Positions 25,610-33,808 of a stretch of DNA of 64,000 nucleotides are shown here, one piece after another; position 1 is the first letter of the stretch; every line of letters begins with the position of its first letter. This DNA comes from Colwellia psychrerythraea 34H (GTDB taxonomy: Bacteria > Pseudomonadota > Gammaproteobacteria > Enterobacterales > Alteromonadaceae), in assembly GCF_000012325.1 (NCBI RefSeq), contig NC_003910.7:3162001-3226000 (forward strand), given 5' to 3'. The notes under the pieces were generated by a model. The model was not told the DNA's origin. It worked only from the letters and a program-made list of their open reading frames with translations, and made no database searches. The position numbers and the translations under genes were made by a program.

Positions 25610-26626
25610 TTATTTACTCTCCATCATGTTTAAACATACATTAATTATTTTTTCGGTGGACGGCAGCGCCCATTGTTCCATTGGTCTACTAAACGGGATC
25701 GGAATGTCTGGGAAAGTGATACGACATGGTGGTGTTTTAAGCATCTTATGATCATGTTCAGTCACTGAAGCTATAATTTCTCCACTAACACCAAAACTAT
25801 GATAATCCTCATCAACAACCAATAGTCGTCCCGTCTTTTTAACGGATGCGATAATATGTTCTCGGTCTAACGGCACCAATGAACAAAGATCGACAACTTC
25901 GATACTGATATTTTGTTTCTCTAGTTCTTGTGCTGCTTTTAATGCATGATGCACCCCGATCCCAAGACTCACAATGCTGATATCTGCGCCTTCAACGACC
26001 GTTCTTGCTTTACCAATTTCTAATTCATAGTTCTCTTCAGGCACCTGATTAATTGCCGCGGGCTCATTTCCTAGCCAACCCATACCTTGTAATCCTTTGT
26101 GGAACAAATAAATAACAGGACTGTTGTCACGAATCGCAGCTGTCATTAAGCCTTTTGCATCATAAGCATTACTGGGTGCAACAACCTTCATACCGGGTAA
26201 ATGGGCAAAAGTACCATAAAGACACTGGGAGTGTTGCCCACCATCACTATAACCTGCACCAGTGGAAGCCATTATCACCATTGGGACGTGTGAATTACCG
26301 CCTGAGAAATAGATGTTTTTTGCCATCATGTTGTATATGGCATCAAAGCAAACACCAAAAAAATCAACAAACATTAATTCAACTACTGGGCGCATGCCAT
26401 CCATTGCAGCGCCGACTCCAGCACCGATAAAGGCGGTTTCTGAAATCGGTGTATCACGAACCCGTTCCCCACCAAATTCATCATACAAGCCTCGAGTATT
26501 TCCAAATACTCCACCAAGTTGCGCAATATCTTCGCCCATGATGAAGACTTTGGGATCCGCGCGCATTTCTTGAGCTAGCGATTCTGCCATAGCACGCGCA
26601 ATAGTTAGTTTTTTAGTTGCAGACAT
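25610..26626 (-). CDS. Acetoin/2-oxo-acid dehydrogenase E1 beta subunit
   Basis: 338 aa, full length. It is a transketolase-like pyrimidine-binding domain (FIMGEDIAQLGGVFGNTRGL, TPISETAFIGAGVGAAMDGM) followed by the transketolase C-terminal domain. RITFPDIPIPFS near the C-terminus fits AcoB/PdhB-type subunits. Together with the alpha subunit it forms the thiamine-diphosphate-dependent decarboxylase or cleaving component. 26 bp separate it from the alpha gene. Whether the substrate is acetoin, a 2-oxo acid or another alpha-hydroxyketone cannot be told from motifs. Confidence 0.9.
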   Translation of the reverse strand: MSATKKLTIARAMAESLAQEMRADPKVFIMGEDIAQLGGVFGNTRGLYDEFGGERVRDTPISETAFIGAGVGAAMDGMRPVVELMFVDFFGVCFDAIYNMMAKNIYFSGGNSHVPMVIMASTGAGYSDGGQHSQCLYGTFAHLPGMKVVAPSNAYDAKGLMTAAIRDNSPVIYLFHKGLQGMGWLGNEPAAINQVPEENYELEIGKARTVVEGADISIVSLGIGVHHALKAAQELEKQNISIEVVDLCSLVPLDREHIIASVKKTGRLLVVDEDYHSFGVSGEIIASVTEHDHKMLKTPPCRITFPDIPIPFSRPMEQWALPSTEKIINVCLNMMESK

Positions 26627-26652
26627 ATTAAGTCTCCTGTAGATAATTATTA

Positions 26653-27639
26653 TTAAGCGAACACATGCAGCATGGCTTCTTCTGGTTGTGGATATTCACT
26701 GTCACGGGCGAAGGTAATAGCTTGTTCAACTATTTGTTGTGTTTCTTCAACAAGTACTAAATCATCATCTAGCGTGATAACTTTTGCATCAATTAACTTT
26801 TGACGATAAGTAGGAATAGGATCTTCTTTGACGAGTTTGTCTTTCTCGCCCTTTGGACGATAATCTTCAGCATCGCCCATGAAATGTCCTGCCAAACGGG
26901 ATGTTTTTATTTCAATTAAGCTTGGACCTTCACCACGTCGTGCTCGCTCAATCGCTTCTTTAGTGGCACTGAATATTTTGTCGGGGCAATTATCTTCAAT
27001 ATGAATACCTGGCATGTCATATGAGGCAGCACGAATACTATTTTTTTCAACTGCCGTCGACGTTGATTTCGCAACTGATATGCCCCAATCATTGTCTTCG
27101 ATAATAAAAATAACAGGTAATTTCCACACTGAAGCTAAATTAAGCGTTTCATGAAAAGCGCCCTGATTTGCCGCACCTTCACCAATATAAGAAATAGCGA
27201 TGCCCGATTTTTTTTGTAATTTTCGAGATAAAGCTGCGCCAACTGCTGGTCCCATACCTTGTGCGATAATGCCCGAACAAGCGAAATTAACATCGTTATC
27301 AAATAAGTGCATATGACCACCTCGCCCACCACTTAATCCTGTTTTTTTACCAAATATTTCGGCCATCATCTTATTAAGATCAACTCCTTTGGCGACTGCA
27401 ATATGATGAGGTCGATGGGTTGCGGTAACGACATCTTCAGCCTTTAAATGAGCGCATACGCCAACGGCACATGGCTCTTGACCATTTGAAAGGTGCATCT
27501 CTCCGGGAATAGGACCATTGGCCATATTAAAAACAGGCTTCTTCCCCTCCATATAAATACTTTCAATACGTTCTTCCATATAACGGCTAATCAACATATT
27601 GCGATACATCCAGATACGCTGTGATTCTGTGGGTAACAT
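26653..27639 (-). CDS. Acetoin/2-oxo-acid dehydrogenase E1 alpha subunit
   Basis: 328 aa. The thiamine-diphosphate/Mg motif is YIGEGAANQGAFHETLNLA (GEG-x-A-NQG...N). GGRGGHMHLFD is the conserved substrate-side loop of AcoA/PdhA-like proteins, and ETSRLAGHFMGDAEDYR-type sequence near 245-260 resembles AcoA. Upstream, a 101-bp gap to the GMC gene holds a GTGGTGTT/AACACCAC stem (27662-27728) followed on the minus strand by T-rich sequence. It may attenuate or process the transcript between the oxidoreductase pair and the E1-E2 genes. Confidence 0.9.
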   Translation of the reverse strand: MLPTESQRIWMYRNMLISRYMEERIESIYMEGKKPVFNMANGPIPGEMHLSNGQEPCAVGVCAHLKAEDVVTATHRPHHIAVAKGVDLNKMMAEIFGKKTGLSGGRGGHMHLFDNDVNFACSGIIAQGMGPAVGAALSRKLQKKSGIAISYIGEGAANQGAFHETLNLASVWKLPVIFIIEDNDWGISVAKSTSTAVEKNSIRAASYDMPGIHIEDNCPDKIFSATKEAIERARRGEGPSLIEIKTSRLAGHFMGDAEDYRPKGEKDKLVKEDPIPTYRQKLIDAKVITLDDDLVLVEETQQIVEQAITFARDSEYPQPEEAMLHVFA

Positions 27640-27740
27640 TTTTTTCTCCTAAAATAAAAATGTGGTGTTCTTGTCTTTTAAACCTAAATGCATGGGAAAA
27701 TACATAAATTACGGTGCAAAAACACCACGAAAAATTTTAA

Positions 27741-29327
27741 CTATAGTGCATTCGTTTTGACTAACTTTGCGATATGTTCGGCCTGTCGAATAGCCAAAGC
27801 AACAATAGTTAGGGTAGGATTAACAGCAGCGCTTGTTACAAATTGACTTCCGTCTGAAATAAATAAATTAGGGACATCATGTGACTGCCCCCATTTGTTT
27901 ACCACGCCGTCACTAGCTTTTTCACTCATACGGTTTGTGCCCATATTGTGGCTATTTGGATAAGCAGGCAGGTTATGTAATTTAGTTGCACCGACTGATT
28001 TGTATAGCTTAGCCGTTTGGGCGTAGGCGTGATTACGCATCACTAAATCATTGTTATGATCTGTTTTTGTTATAACGGGGACGGGTAGTCCATTTTGATC
28101 TTTTTCAGTAGGGTGTAAAGTGATGCGATTAGTCTCTACGGGTAGATCTTCACCACAAATCCAGACACCTGCCATATTTTGGTAATTCTCTAATGCTTCA
28201 GATACCTCTCTACCCCAGCCACTAGTACCGGGTTTTAAAAAGGCCGATAAAAAACCTAAGCCTAGAGATAAAACTTCTAATGAATAACCCGCAACAAAAC
28301 CACGATCTGGATCATTACGTTGTTCACTTGTTATTAAACTGGGGACAGACGTACCACGATGCATATTGACTGGTTTTGGAAATACACCGTAAACGCCTCC
28401 AGTTACGTGTCCCATGTAATTACGACCAACCTGCCCTGACGAATTTGCTAAGCCATCTGGGAATTTTTTAGAGGCTGAATTGAGTAGAAGACGTGGTGAT
28501 TCTATTGAATTCCCAGCGACACAAACAATCCGTGCTTTTTGGAGTTTTTTATTACCATTTTCATCGACATAATGTACCCCACTTGCTCGACCATCTTCAT
28601 CATGCTCTATTTTTAGCACCATTGAATTGGGTCTAATTTCACATAAGCCCGTCGCTTCAGCCTTTGGGATCTCTGTATACATCGTTGACCACTTAGCACC
28701 AATTCGACATCCTTGCATACAAAAACCAATTTGTTGACACGCCGGACGTCCGTCTCTAGCTACTGAGTTTATCGCCATGGGCGCATTGGAAAAGGTCATT
28801 CCTGTACGTTCTGCTGCAACTCTGTGCAATTTTGTGTGGCTGTTTTCAGGCAAATCTGGGGTTCCCGTTGCTTTAGTGCCAGTAACTCCCATTTTATCTT
28901 CGGCTTTTTCGTAATAAGGTGCAATATCATCATATGAAATTGGCCAGTCAGCAACGTTAGCTCCCTCTATGACGCCATTGGTAGATTTCATTTTAAATTC
29001 ATGCGGCTTGAAACGCAGCGATACGCCAGCCCAATGAATCGATGAACCGCCAACACCTTTTACAATCCAAGCGGGTAAGCCTGAATGGTTTTTAGCATGA
29101 TGCCAACCACCGGCTGAAATCCGTTTATCCAACCACGACAGCTTCATGAACATTTCCCATTCACTGTTTTTTAAGTCTTCAAGTGTGAAGCGTTTACCCG
29201 CTTCTAATACTACCGAGCGAACACCTTTTTGCGCGAGCTCATTAGCGACAGTGCCACCACCAGCGCCCGAACCAATAATAACTACTAGATCATCATCGTC
29301 TAGATCGAATTTTGCTATATTTGTCAT
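27741..29327 (-). CDS. GMC-type FAD oxidoreductase (gluconate 2-dehydrogenase-like large subunit)
   Basis: 528 aa from the ATG at 29327 with GGGGA upstream; a longer frame from 29357 lacks a ribosome-binding site. The FAD motif VVIIGSGAGGGTVANELA starts near residue 11. VKGVGGSSIHWAG, a cysteine group (CQQIGFCMQGC), NSHNMGTNRMS and the C-terminal NPTLTI follow; the last two carry the usual His/Asn of GMC active sites. It has no signal peptide and probably leaves the cell bound to the Tat-signal subunit encoded 56 bp upstream. Likely role: oxidation of an alcohol or polyol to a ketone or aldehyde. No cytochrome c subunit gene is adjacent. Confidence 0.9.
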   Translation of the reverse strand: MTNIAKFDLDDDDLVVIIGSGAGGGTVANELAQKGVRSVVLEAGKRFTLEDLKNSEWEMFMKLSWLDKRISAGGWHHAKNHSGLPAWIVKGVGGSSIHWAGVSLRFKPHEFKMKSTNGVIEGANVADWPISYDDIAPYYEKAEDKMGVTGTKATGTPDLPENSHTKLHRVAAERTGMTFSNAPMAINSVARDGRPACQQIGFCMQGCRIGAKWSTMYTEIPKAEATGLCEIRPNSMVLKIEHDEDGRASGVHYVDENGNKKLQKARIVCVAGNSIESPRLLLNSASKKFPDGLANSSGQVGRNYMGHVTGGVYGVFPKPVNMHRGTSVPSLITSEQRNDPDRGFVAGYSLEVLSLGLGFLSAFLKPGTSGWGREVSEALENYQNMAGVWICGEDLPVETNRITLHPTEKDQNGLPVPVITKTDHNNDLVMRNHAYAQTAKLYKSVGATKLHNLPAYPNSHNMGTNRMSEKASDGVVNKWGQSHDVPNLFISDGSQFVTSAAVNPTLTIVALAIRQAEHIAKLVKTNAL

Positions 29328-29383
29328 AATTTTTTCCCCAAGTTTATTTGATACCATTTTTATTAATGGTTAAGTTAATCTGG

Positions 29384-29914
29384 TTAATCGTTAAGCCAAT
29401 CAAGTTCGTTTAACCCTCGGTCAATGTATCCACCCTTTTCCCACGACGAACCTTGATAGCCAAATAGATGAAACAGATCTTTGTTGTCATAAATGCCGAA
29501 CATTAGTGCTGTTCTAACTTTTATAAAAAATGGATTGTCTTCGATAGAACGTAAAACTCTGATGCGATCTGGTTCATAACCTACGTTCAGGAAAGGTTGT
29601 CCGAGTTTCTCAATACTTAATTGGTCAAGCATTGCGATGCCTTCACCGATCAACTTTTTTTCTTGCTTAGCAAGATCATCTACAATCTTTTGATAGTATT
29701 TGTTCTCAAGCATTTCGTGGGGGTAGATGTCTTTCGCCAGTTTTAACATCGTTTGGCTGATATGACCTGAGTCAGGCATGCTAATCGAGCTGGCTTCACT
29801 TTCTGAAGCCTTTGCGCATCCAATCATAGTCGTTGCTACGACGGTTCCAGCGACACCGCAGCCGACGCTGCCTAAAAATTTACGACGTGAGATAGAGCTT
29901 TTATTATCTTTCAT
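29384..29914 (-). CDS. Gluconate 2-dehydrogenase subunit-3-like protein with Tat signal
   Basis: 176 aa. The N-terminus SISRRKFLGSVGCGVAGT carries a perfect twin-arginine motif (SRRKFLG) followed by a hydrophobic stretch and a Cys (MIGCAK) that could be a lipobox-like anchor. The mature helical part resembles the small gamma subunit of membrane-bound gluconate 2-dehydrogenases, ending near HLFGYQGSSWEKGGY. In that family the small subunit chaperones the FAD subunit through TatABC. It is the first gene of the operon; the predicted sigma-54 transcription start lies about 24 bases before its ATG. Confidence 0.85.
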   Translation of the reverse strand: MKDNKSSISRRKFLGSVGCGVAGTVVATTMIGCAKASESEASSISMPDSGHISQTMLKLAKDIYPHEMLENKYYQKIVDDLAKQEKKLIGEGIAMLDQLSIEKLGQPFLNVGYEPDRIRVLRSIEDNPFFIKVRTALMFGIYDNKDLFHLFGYQGSSWEKGGYIDRGLNELDWLND

Positions 29915-29948
29915 TGTTGCACCCTCTGTTTAAAGATATGAGTACTAA

Positions 29949-29965
29949 AGCAATAGATATGCCAA
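29949..29965 (-). promoter_or_regulatory. Sigma-54 (-24/-12) promoter of the GMC/dehydrogenase operon
   Basis: On the minus strand TTGGCATATCTATTGCT fits YTGGCACGRNNNTTGCW with the invariant GG-N10-GC spacing; only three inner -24 positions differ. Transcription would begin near 29938, about 24 bases before the first ATG. An AcoR-like sigma-54 activator is encoded at the far end of the same operon. Confidence 0.75.
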
Positions 29966-30034
29966 GCATTAAATTAATCATATTTACAGTGACTTATGTG
30001 ATTTCTTTAGATATTTCCATTGATTTGACTTTAA

Positions 30035-30056
30035 GCTTGAGACGAGTGTCTCAAGC
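30035..30056. promoter_or_regulatory. Perfect 9-bp inverted repeat, candidate activator binding site (UAS)
   Basis: GCTTGAGAC and GTCTCAAGC flank GAGT. The centre lies about 108 bp upstream of the predicted sigma-54 start, the usual place for an enhancer-binding protein. Dyad TGAGAC/GTCTCA sites of this length suit Fis-type helix-turn-helix activators such as the one encoded at 21913-23889. Confidence 0.6.
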
Positions 30057-30527
30057 CAATGAATACACGAAGAATAATGTTTTCAAAGTTATACTATAAA
30101 AATTGGGTGAGAAAAAAATTCAGCGGTAAAGGTGATAGTCGGCGAGCCAATACGCTATTTTTTCAGCCTGCTTTACCATGATTTAATCTGTTTTTTTAAG
30201 TGAAATATAGTTATCTATGTCATCAAGTCATTAACTTAACAGGGGGGTATGAGAGATGGTTGTTGTAGATAATAAAGTAGATTAAATATGAGGGCTAAAT
30301 CTGGAATAACCTCTTAGAATAACATCAGCCTATTGGCCTCTTACATTGTATAAGTTTACTCATTAAGCTATTAGGTTTAGTTTAAATGTTCACCATAGTA
30401 TGTAATCGTTAATAAATATTTACTTATCCCCCGAGAGTAATCACTACTTTAGTCTTTAAAGAGGAATGGGATAGAACGACCATTAATTCAAATAAATATT
30501 GAATCCCACTCGCCTTATTTCTATAAA
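30057..30527. other. Intergenic region upstream of the operon, about 470 bp
   Basis: No coding frame of quality on either strand. A loose GGTAAAG (30125-30131) / CTTTACC (30171-30177) pair is the only further symmetry noticed. A 61-codon rightward frame at 29914-30099 crosses the sigma-54 promoter and the palindrome and is not a gene. Confidence 0.35.
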
Positions 30528-31751
30528 TCAGATTACTATGTAGTCAAATAAGGGCATTGAACGCGTAACGACCCAATAAGCTGATATTACCAGTGCACAT
30601 ACAGATACATAGTAAGGTAATTTTTTAACGAGTACTGTCTGTTTTTTAATAAGTATTGTCATCGTGAAGGCCAGTGCATAGATAAATAATTGCCCAGCTT
30701 CAATACCAAAATTGAAAGATAGTAGATTAGTTATGCTTGTTTGAGCGCCTTCCTTTTCAAGTTCGTTGAATACAAATGAAAAACCAAAACCATGAATAAC
30801 ACCAATAACTAAAAGGGGAGTGGTTCCTAGATGCTGCGCTTTTTTCAACAATAATGCTATTGCTGTGAAAGCAATGGTGAGTGCAATTAATAGTTCTATA
30901 CCTGGTATGAATATTGGCGATGCTATGGCTATGTTGTCACCAAAGAATAAACTGAATGAATGGCCAAAAGTAAAGGCAGTTGCAAGTGATAAAAGCTTTA
31001 AAAAACTAGCTGCACTGTAAAAAAGAAGTAACACAAATAAAACATGATCTAACCCTATTAAAATATGAATAAATCCATCGCTAAAGCCGTTAATTAATTG
31101 TTGTGTCATGCTAGGCAGATGAGTTGATGAATAATCAAGAATACCTAAGGTTGTCGTTACAGATTCATTAGCAATGTCTCTATGGAGATTGATAATGTTT
31201 GCAAGTTTATTAATTGCATTAAACTTATCTCCAAGTATGCTACTTATCGAGATATCATCGTTTATTACTGAGGTATTAGATATGCGTAATTTAATATCAA
31301 TGCCCGCATCGAATAGTTTTGTGGCGCTGGGTCTTATTGTTACATCACTAGTAAAATTTTCTTCAGCGGTTTTTAAACTGCTAAATGGTTTGCGATCATC
31401 ACTATTAAATATGTTGATTGATTCAATGTGATAATTTTGTACAACACCATTTTTTTTAATTGTATAACCCGGTGTAATACTTTTTTTAAAGTCATCTAAA
31501 TTTTTTGTGATCTTCTCTGGGTCAATCAAATAACCTGAGTTGTTAACTTTATTTGTATAAGGGATATTTTGCTTGCTATCAATTCCTTTCCAATTTTCAT
31601 CTAAAAGAATAAGTGGCAGTGGCATTCTCATGAGAATGATTGTGTCTTGATTATCTTGGTATAAATGTATGATTCTTGGCTCAAAGTGTGAGAAATGAGA
31701 GAACACAGACGAACTGTAAATTATTAGTATGAGAGCAAGTATTTTTTTCAC
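30528..31751 (-). CDS. HupE/UreJ-type membrane protein with exported N-terminal domain
   Basis: 407 aa. A signal peptide (about 1-18, VFS-HF) and a roughly 200-residue soluble extracytoplasmic domain precede a C-terminal integral domain of about six helices. The latter has the HupE/UreJ_2 landmarks GFIHILIGLDHVLFVLLLFY, FTFGHSFSLFF and GVIHGFGFSFVF, whose histidines suggest metal handling. HupE proteins are nickel-uptake candidates, but this long-N-terminus form is uncharacterised. It lies downstream of the VOC gene across tandem hairpins and is probably cotranscribed with it. Confidence 0.75.
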   Translation of the reverse strand: MKKILALILIIYSSSVFSHFSHFEPRIIHLYQDNQDTIILMRMPLPLILLDENWKGIDSKQNIPYTNKVNNSGYLIDPEKITKNLDDFKKSITPGYTIKKNGVVQNYHIESINIFNSDDRKPFSSLKTAEENFTSDVTIRPSATKLFDAGIDIKLRISNTSVINDDISISSILGDKFNAINKLANIINLHRDIANESVTTTLGILDYSSTHLPSMTQQLINGFSDGFIHILIGLDHVLFVLLLFYSAASFLKLLSLATAFTFGHSFSLFFGDNIAIASPIFIPGIELLIALTIAFTAIALLLKKAQHLGTTPLLVIGVIHGFGFSFVFNELEKEGAQTSITNLLSFNFGIEAGQLFIYALAFTMTILIKKQTVLVKKLPYYVSVCALVISAYWVVTRSMPLFDYIVI

Positions 31752-31772
31752 AGGTTTTATCTCTTTTAATTA

Positions 31773-31851
31773 ATAGCACTACCTAGTTTGAGGTAGTGCT
31801 ATGCTTATCCCTTTGGGTTAATAGCATTACCGAACAAAGGGTAGCGCTATT
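31773..31851. repeat. Two tandem related hairpins between VOC and HupE-like genes
   Basis: Hairpin one (31773-31802): ATAGCACTACCT / AGGTAGTGCTAT, perfect 12 bp, 6-base loop. Hairpin two (31820-31851): AATAGCATTACC / GGTAGCGCTATT, 12 bp with G-U pairs. Both share the TAGCAYTACC core and are 17 bases apart. No strong T run follows on the minus strand, so they may set differential expression or mRNA stability of the two-gene unit rather than end it. Confidence 0.7.
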
Positions 31852-31863
31852 CCTATGTTTCTA

Positions 31864-32451
31864 TTAGTAGCGCGGATCCCACATTCTGCTTCCCATTTCT
31901 TTCTCATATCCCTGACCTAATGGATAGCTAACAATTTCTAGTTGCATGCCCCAAGGAGCCATGAAATAAACCCATGTCAAACCAGCCATTCCTGTATCGG
32001 TAAATGTATGAGGTTTACCTAGCACTTCAATACCTTTAGCTTCAAGGAATTTTACAGCTGCGGTCATATCATCAACATAAAAAGCAAGGTGATGACCACC
32101 AATATCACTATTACGAGGCAGTGTTTTTCTTTGATCTGGTGACGTGTATTCAAAAATTTCTAACGCAGGACCATTTCCACAACGCATTAGATGCGCAGTG
32201 TTAATAACTGCTTTTTTGTTTACATTTAAGTTATCAGTCATCCAGTTGTTGTCGAATGGTCCAAAAGGGCCTATCGAATAAAAAGATTCACAGCCTATAA
32301 CGTCTGCAAAGAAAGCCGTTGCTTCTTTAACATTTGGTACCGTAAAACCTAAATGTTGTGTTCCGCGCATGCCAGGCATACCATTGCCAGCTTGAGCGAG
32401 TTGAAATGTAAAGGTTAATAGTAGAGCGAGTAGAATTTTTGTTTTATTCAT
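31864..32451 (-). CDS. Exported VOC-family (glyoxalase-fold) protein
   Basis: 195 aa from the ATG at 32451, preceded by GGAGAA; a 14-residue longer frame has no such signal. A signal peptide (about 1-21, AQA-GN) is followed by a vicinal-oxygen-chelate fold: RGTQHLGFTVPNVKEATAFF, GGHHLAFYVDDMTAAVKFLE and WGMQLEIVSYP. His in TQHLGF and HHLAF and Glu in QLEIV are the likely metal ligands. Export of a VOC enzyme is uncommon; it may act on a periplasmic aromatic or dicarbonyl. The promoter region holds a palindrome at 32490-32509. Confidence 0.8.
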   Translation of the reverse strand: MNKTKILLALLLTFTFQLAQAGNGMPGMRGTQHLGFTVPNVKEATAFFADVIGCESFYSIGPFGPFDNNWMTDNLNVNKKAVINTAHLMRCGNGPALEIFEYTSPDQRKTLPRNSDIGGHHLAFYVDDMTAAVKFLEAKGIEVLGKPHTFTDTGMAGLTWVYFMAPWGMQLEIVSYPLGQGYEKEMGSRMWDPRY

Positions 32452-32489
32452 TATTATGTTCTCCATTGCATACGAAATGTACATGTTAA

Positions 32490-32509
32490 GCACTTAAGTT
32501 TTTAAGTGC
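32490..32509. promoter_or_regulatory. Inverted repeat upstream of the VOC gene (candidate operator)
   Basis: GCACTTAA and TTAAGTGC form a perfect 8-bp dyad around GTTT, 39 bp upstream of the VOC start codon, in promoter position. It may bind a dimeric regulator. Confidence 0.4.
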
Positions 32510-32957
32510 ATATAGACAATTGCACTTTCTATGCCAGCCTCAGCCCCATATAGCCTTCCTCACGAAGCCTATATATTTAACGGGCTACTGTTAGTAAATG
32601 TGTTACAGGTGTCTCACCATGCATGCAAATAAAGTATTTTCATTATTATTTTTTCTATCTATGTTTTTTTACTCCACAACACGTCAACGGGTATGCTGAT
32701 TCAAAACGGCAAGATGCAGTATCTGAGCCATCAGTTAAACGGAAAGCGACTATAAGTAAGTCTTTTATTTTTAAAGAGATGGCGACATATTGATAAATAA
32801 TATAAACATCACTTCACTTCGTTGAGACGTTTATTTAGTTTCGCTGTAGTCTTACTGTAAATATGAATTGTTTATTTAATGATATGAAATGGCGTAATAA
32901 ATGCTTGCAACATAGTAATAGGAATTAACTTTTACAGGTTAGAACAAGGTGATGATT

Positions 32958-33148
32958 ATGAAAAAGCATTTTGATTTACTGAACGGTAACAGAATGGTTA
33001 TTTATGTGCTGAGTTTAATCGGCTTTTTTTATGATGTTAATATTGCTTATATAATGGCGTTGACGCTTTGGTTATGGCTACCGCAATGTTTGCAACTGGA
33101 GCTGTTGTTGTTAAAAGCGATAAAGCACTAGTTGATTTGGCCAACTAA
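32958..33148 (+). pseudogene. Small gene with a probable frameshift
   Basis: An ATG at 32958 with AAGG eight bases upstream opens MKKHFDLLNGNRMVIYVLSL. Past about 33050 the original frame turns into Leu/Trp-rich text (LWLWLPQCLQLELLLL), whereas the neighbouring frame reads coherent protein (VDALVMATAMFATGAVVVKS) to a TAA at 33146-33148. A one-base indel near 33050-33060 in a roughly 60-residue membrane protein is the simplest reading. A second short exported-looking frame near 32619 (MHANKVFSLLFFLSMFF) is similarly broken. Confidence 0.4.
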
Positions 33149-33808
33149 TTAGAGGCGTTTGGACTTAATTTATATTCCTTCATTGTGTTATTTTACTTTT
33201 CTACTTCGCTTCGGGGCGAAAGTACCATAGAAGTAATACTCGATTTAATCTGAATTATAAAAGAAGGCTAATGTCTTCAATGTGCGCCAAGGGAACATAA
33301 ACTCAGTAATAAAACATCAGTTTTAGTATCTAATTAATCTCTATAAAGAGACTTGCAACGAGATATGAAATTATCGGAATTAGCTATGAAGTGTGAATTT
33401 GATTTGGGGCCCTTTTCTCTTTATTTTTTATTAAGGGTTCCAATGGTGCTCCATTAGTATCTTTAGGTCAGGATAAATGGATATTTAAGTCCAATCGAGT
33501 AGTTGGAACGGTCAACTAGTTCCACATTGATGACCTAAATTAGTCTTCGGAATTAGGCACGTTTATGTTCACTTAGATACGATATAGTCCTTTCAGTCTG
33601 AATAAAACTATAATTAGGGTGTTCAGACCATGTGCCTATTTCATACGAATATTGATACGATATCATTTCGATGGTTACCGCTTTACTTTCGATGTCTTAG
33701 GTACGCCTTAGCTTAAAAACGAATACTCAGGGCTTGCCCATAAACGCTATCTATATCGCTTTCGAAAAGCTTTGGCATACATGCTGACAATAACAATTGG
33801 AGGTAGTT
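33149..33808 (+). other. Non-coding region left of the IS110-type transposase
   Basis: No coding frame. It has short dyads such as GTCTGAA (33596-33602) / TTCAGAC (33622-33628). In IS110-group elements the DNA between the left end and the recombinase gene is transcribed into a guide (bridge/seek) RNA; this is the candidate place here, but I cannot fix the element boundary. A piece near 33283 (GCGCCAAGGGAACAT) resembles the dispersed repeat at 39931-39986. TTGGAGGTAGTT before 33809 gives the ribosome-binding site. Confidence 0.35.

Noticed and set aside
29914..30099. 61-codon rightward frame in the operon leader
   Set aside because: It crosses the sigma-54 promoter and activator palindrome, lacks a ribosome-binding site and has no coherent protein character.
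31773..31802. Hairpin taken as a simple terminator of the VOC gene
   Set aside because: No adequate T run follows on the minus strand and a second related hairpin lies beside it; regulatory or stability role preferred.
32619..32820. Possible exported small protein starting MHANKVFSLLFFLSMFF
   Set aside because: Needs a frameshift after the signal-like part and a second frame with no recognisable content; mentioned only as part of the decayed region.
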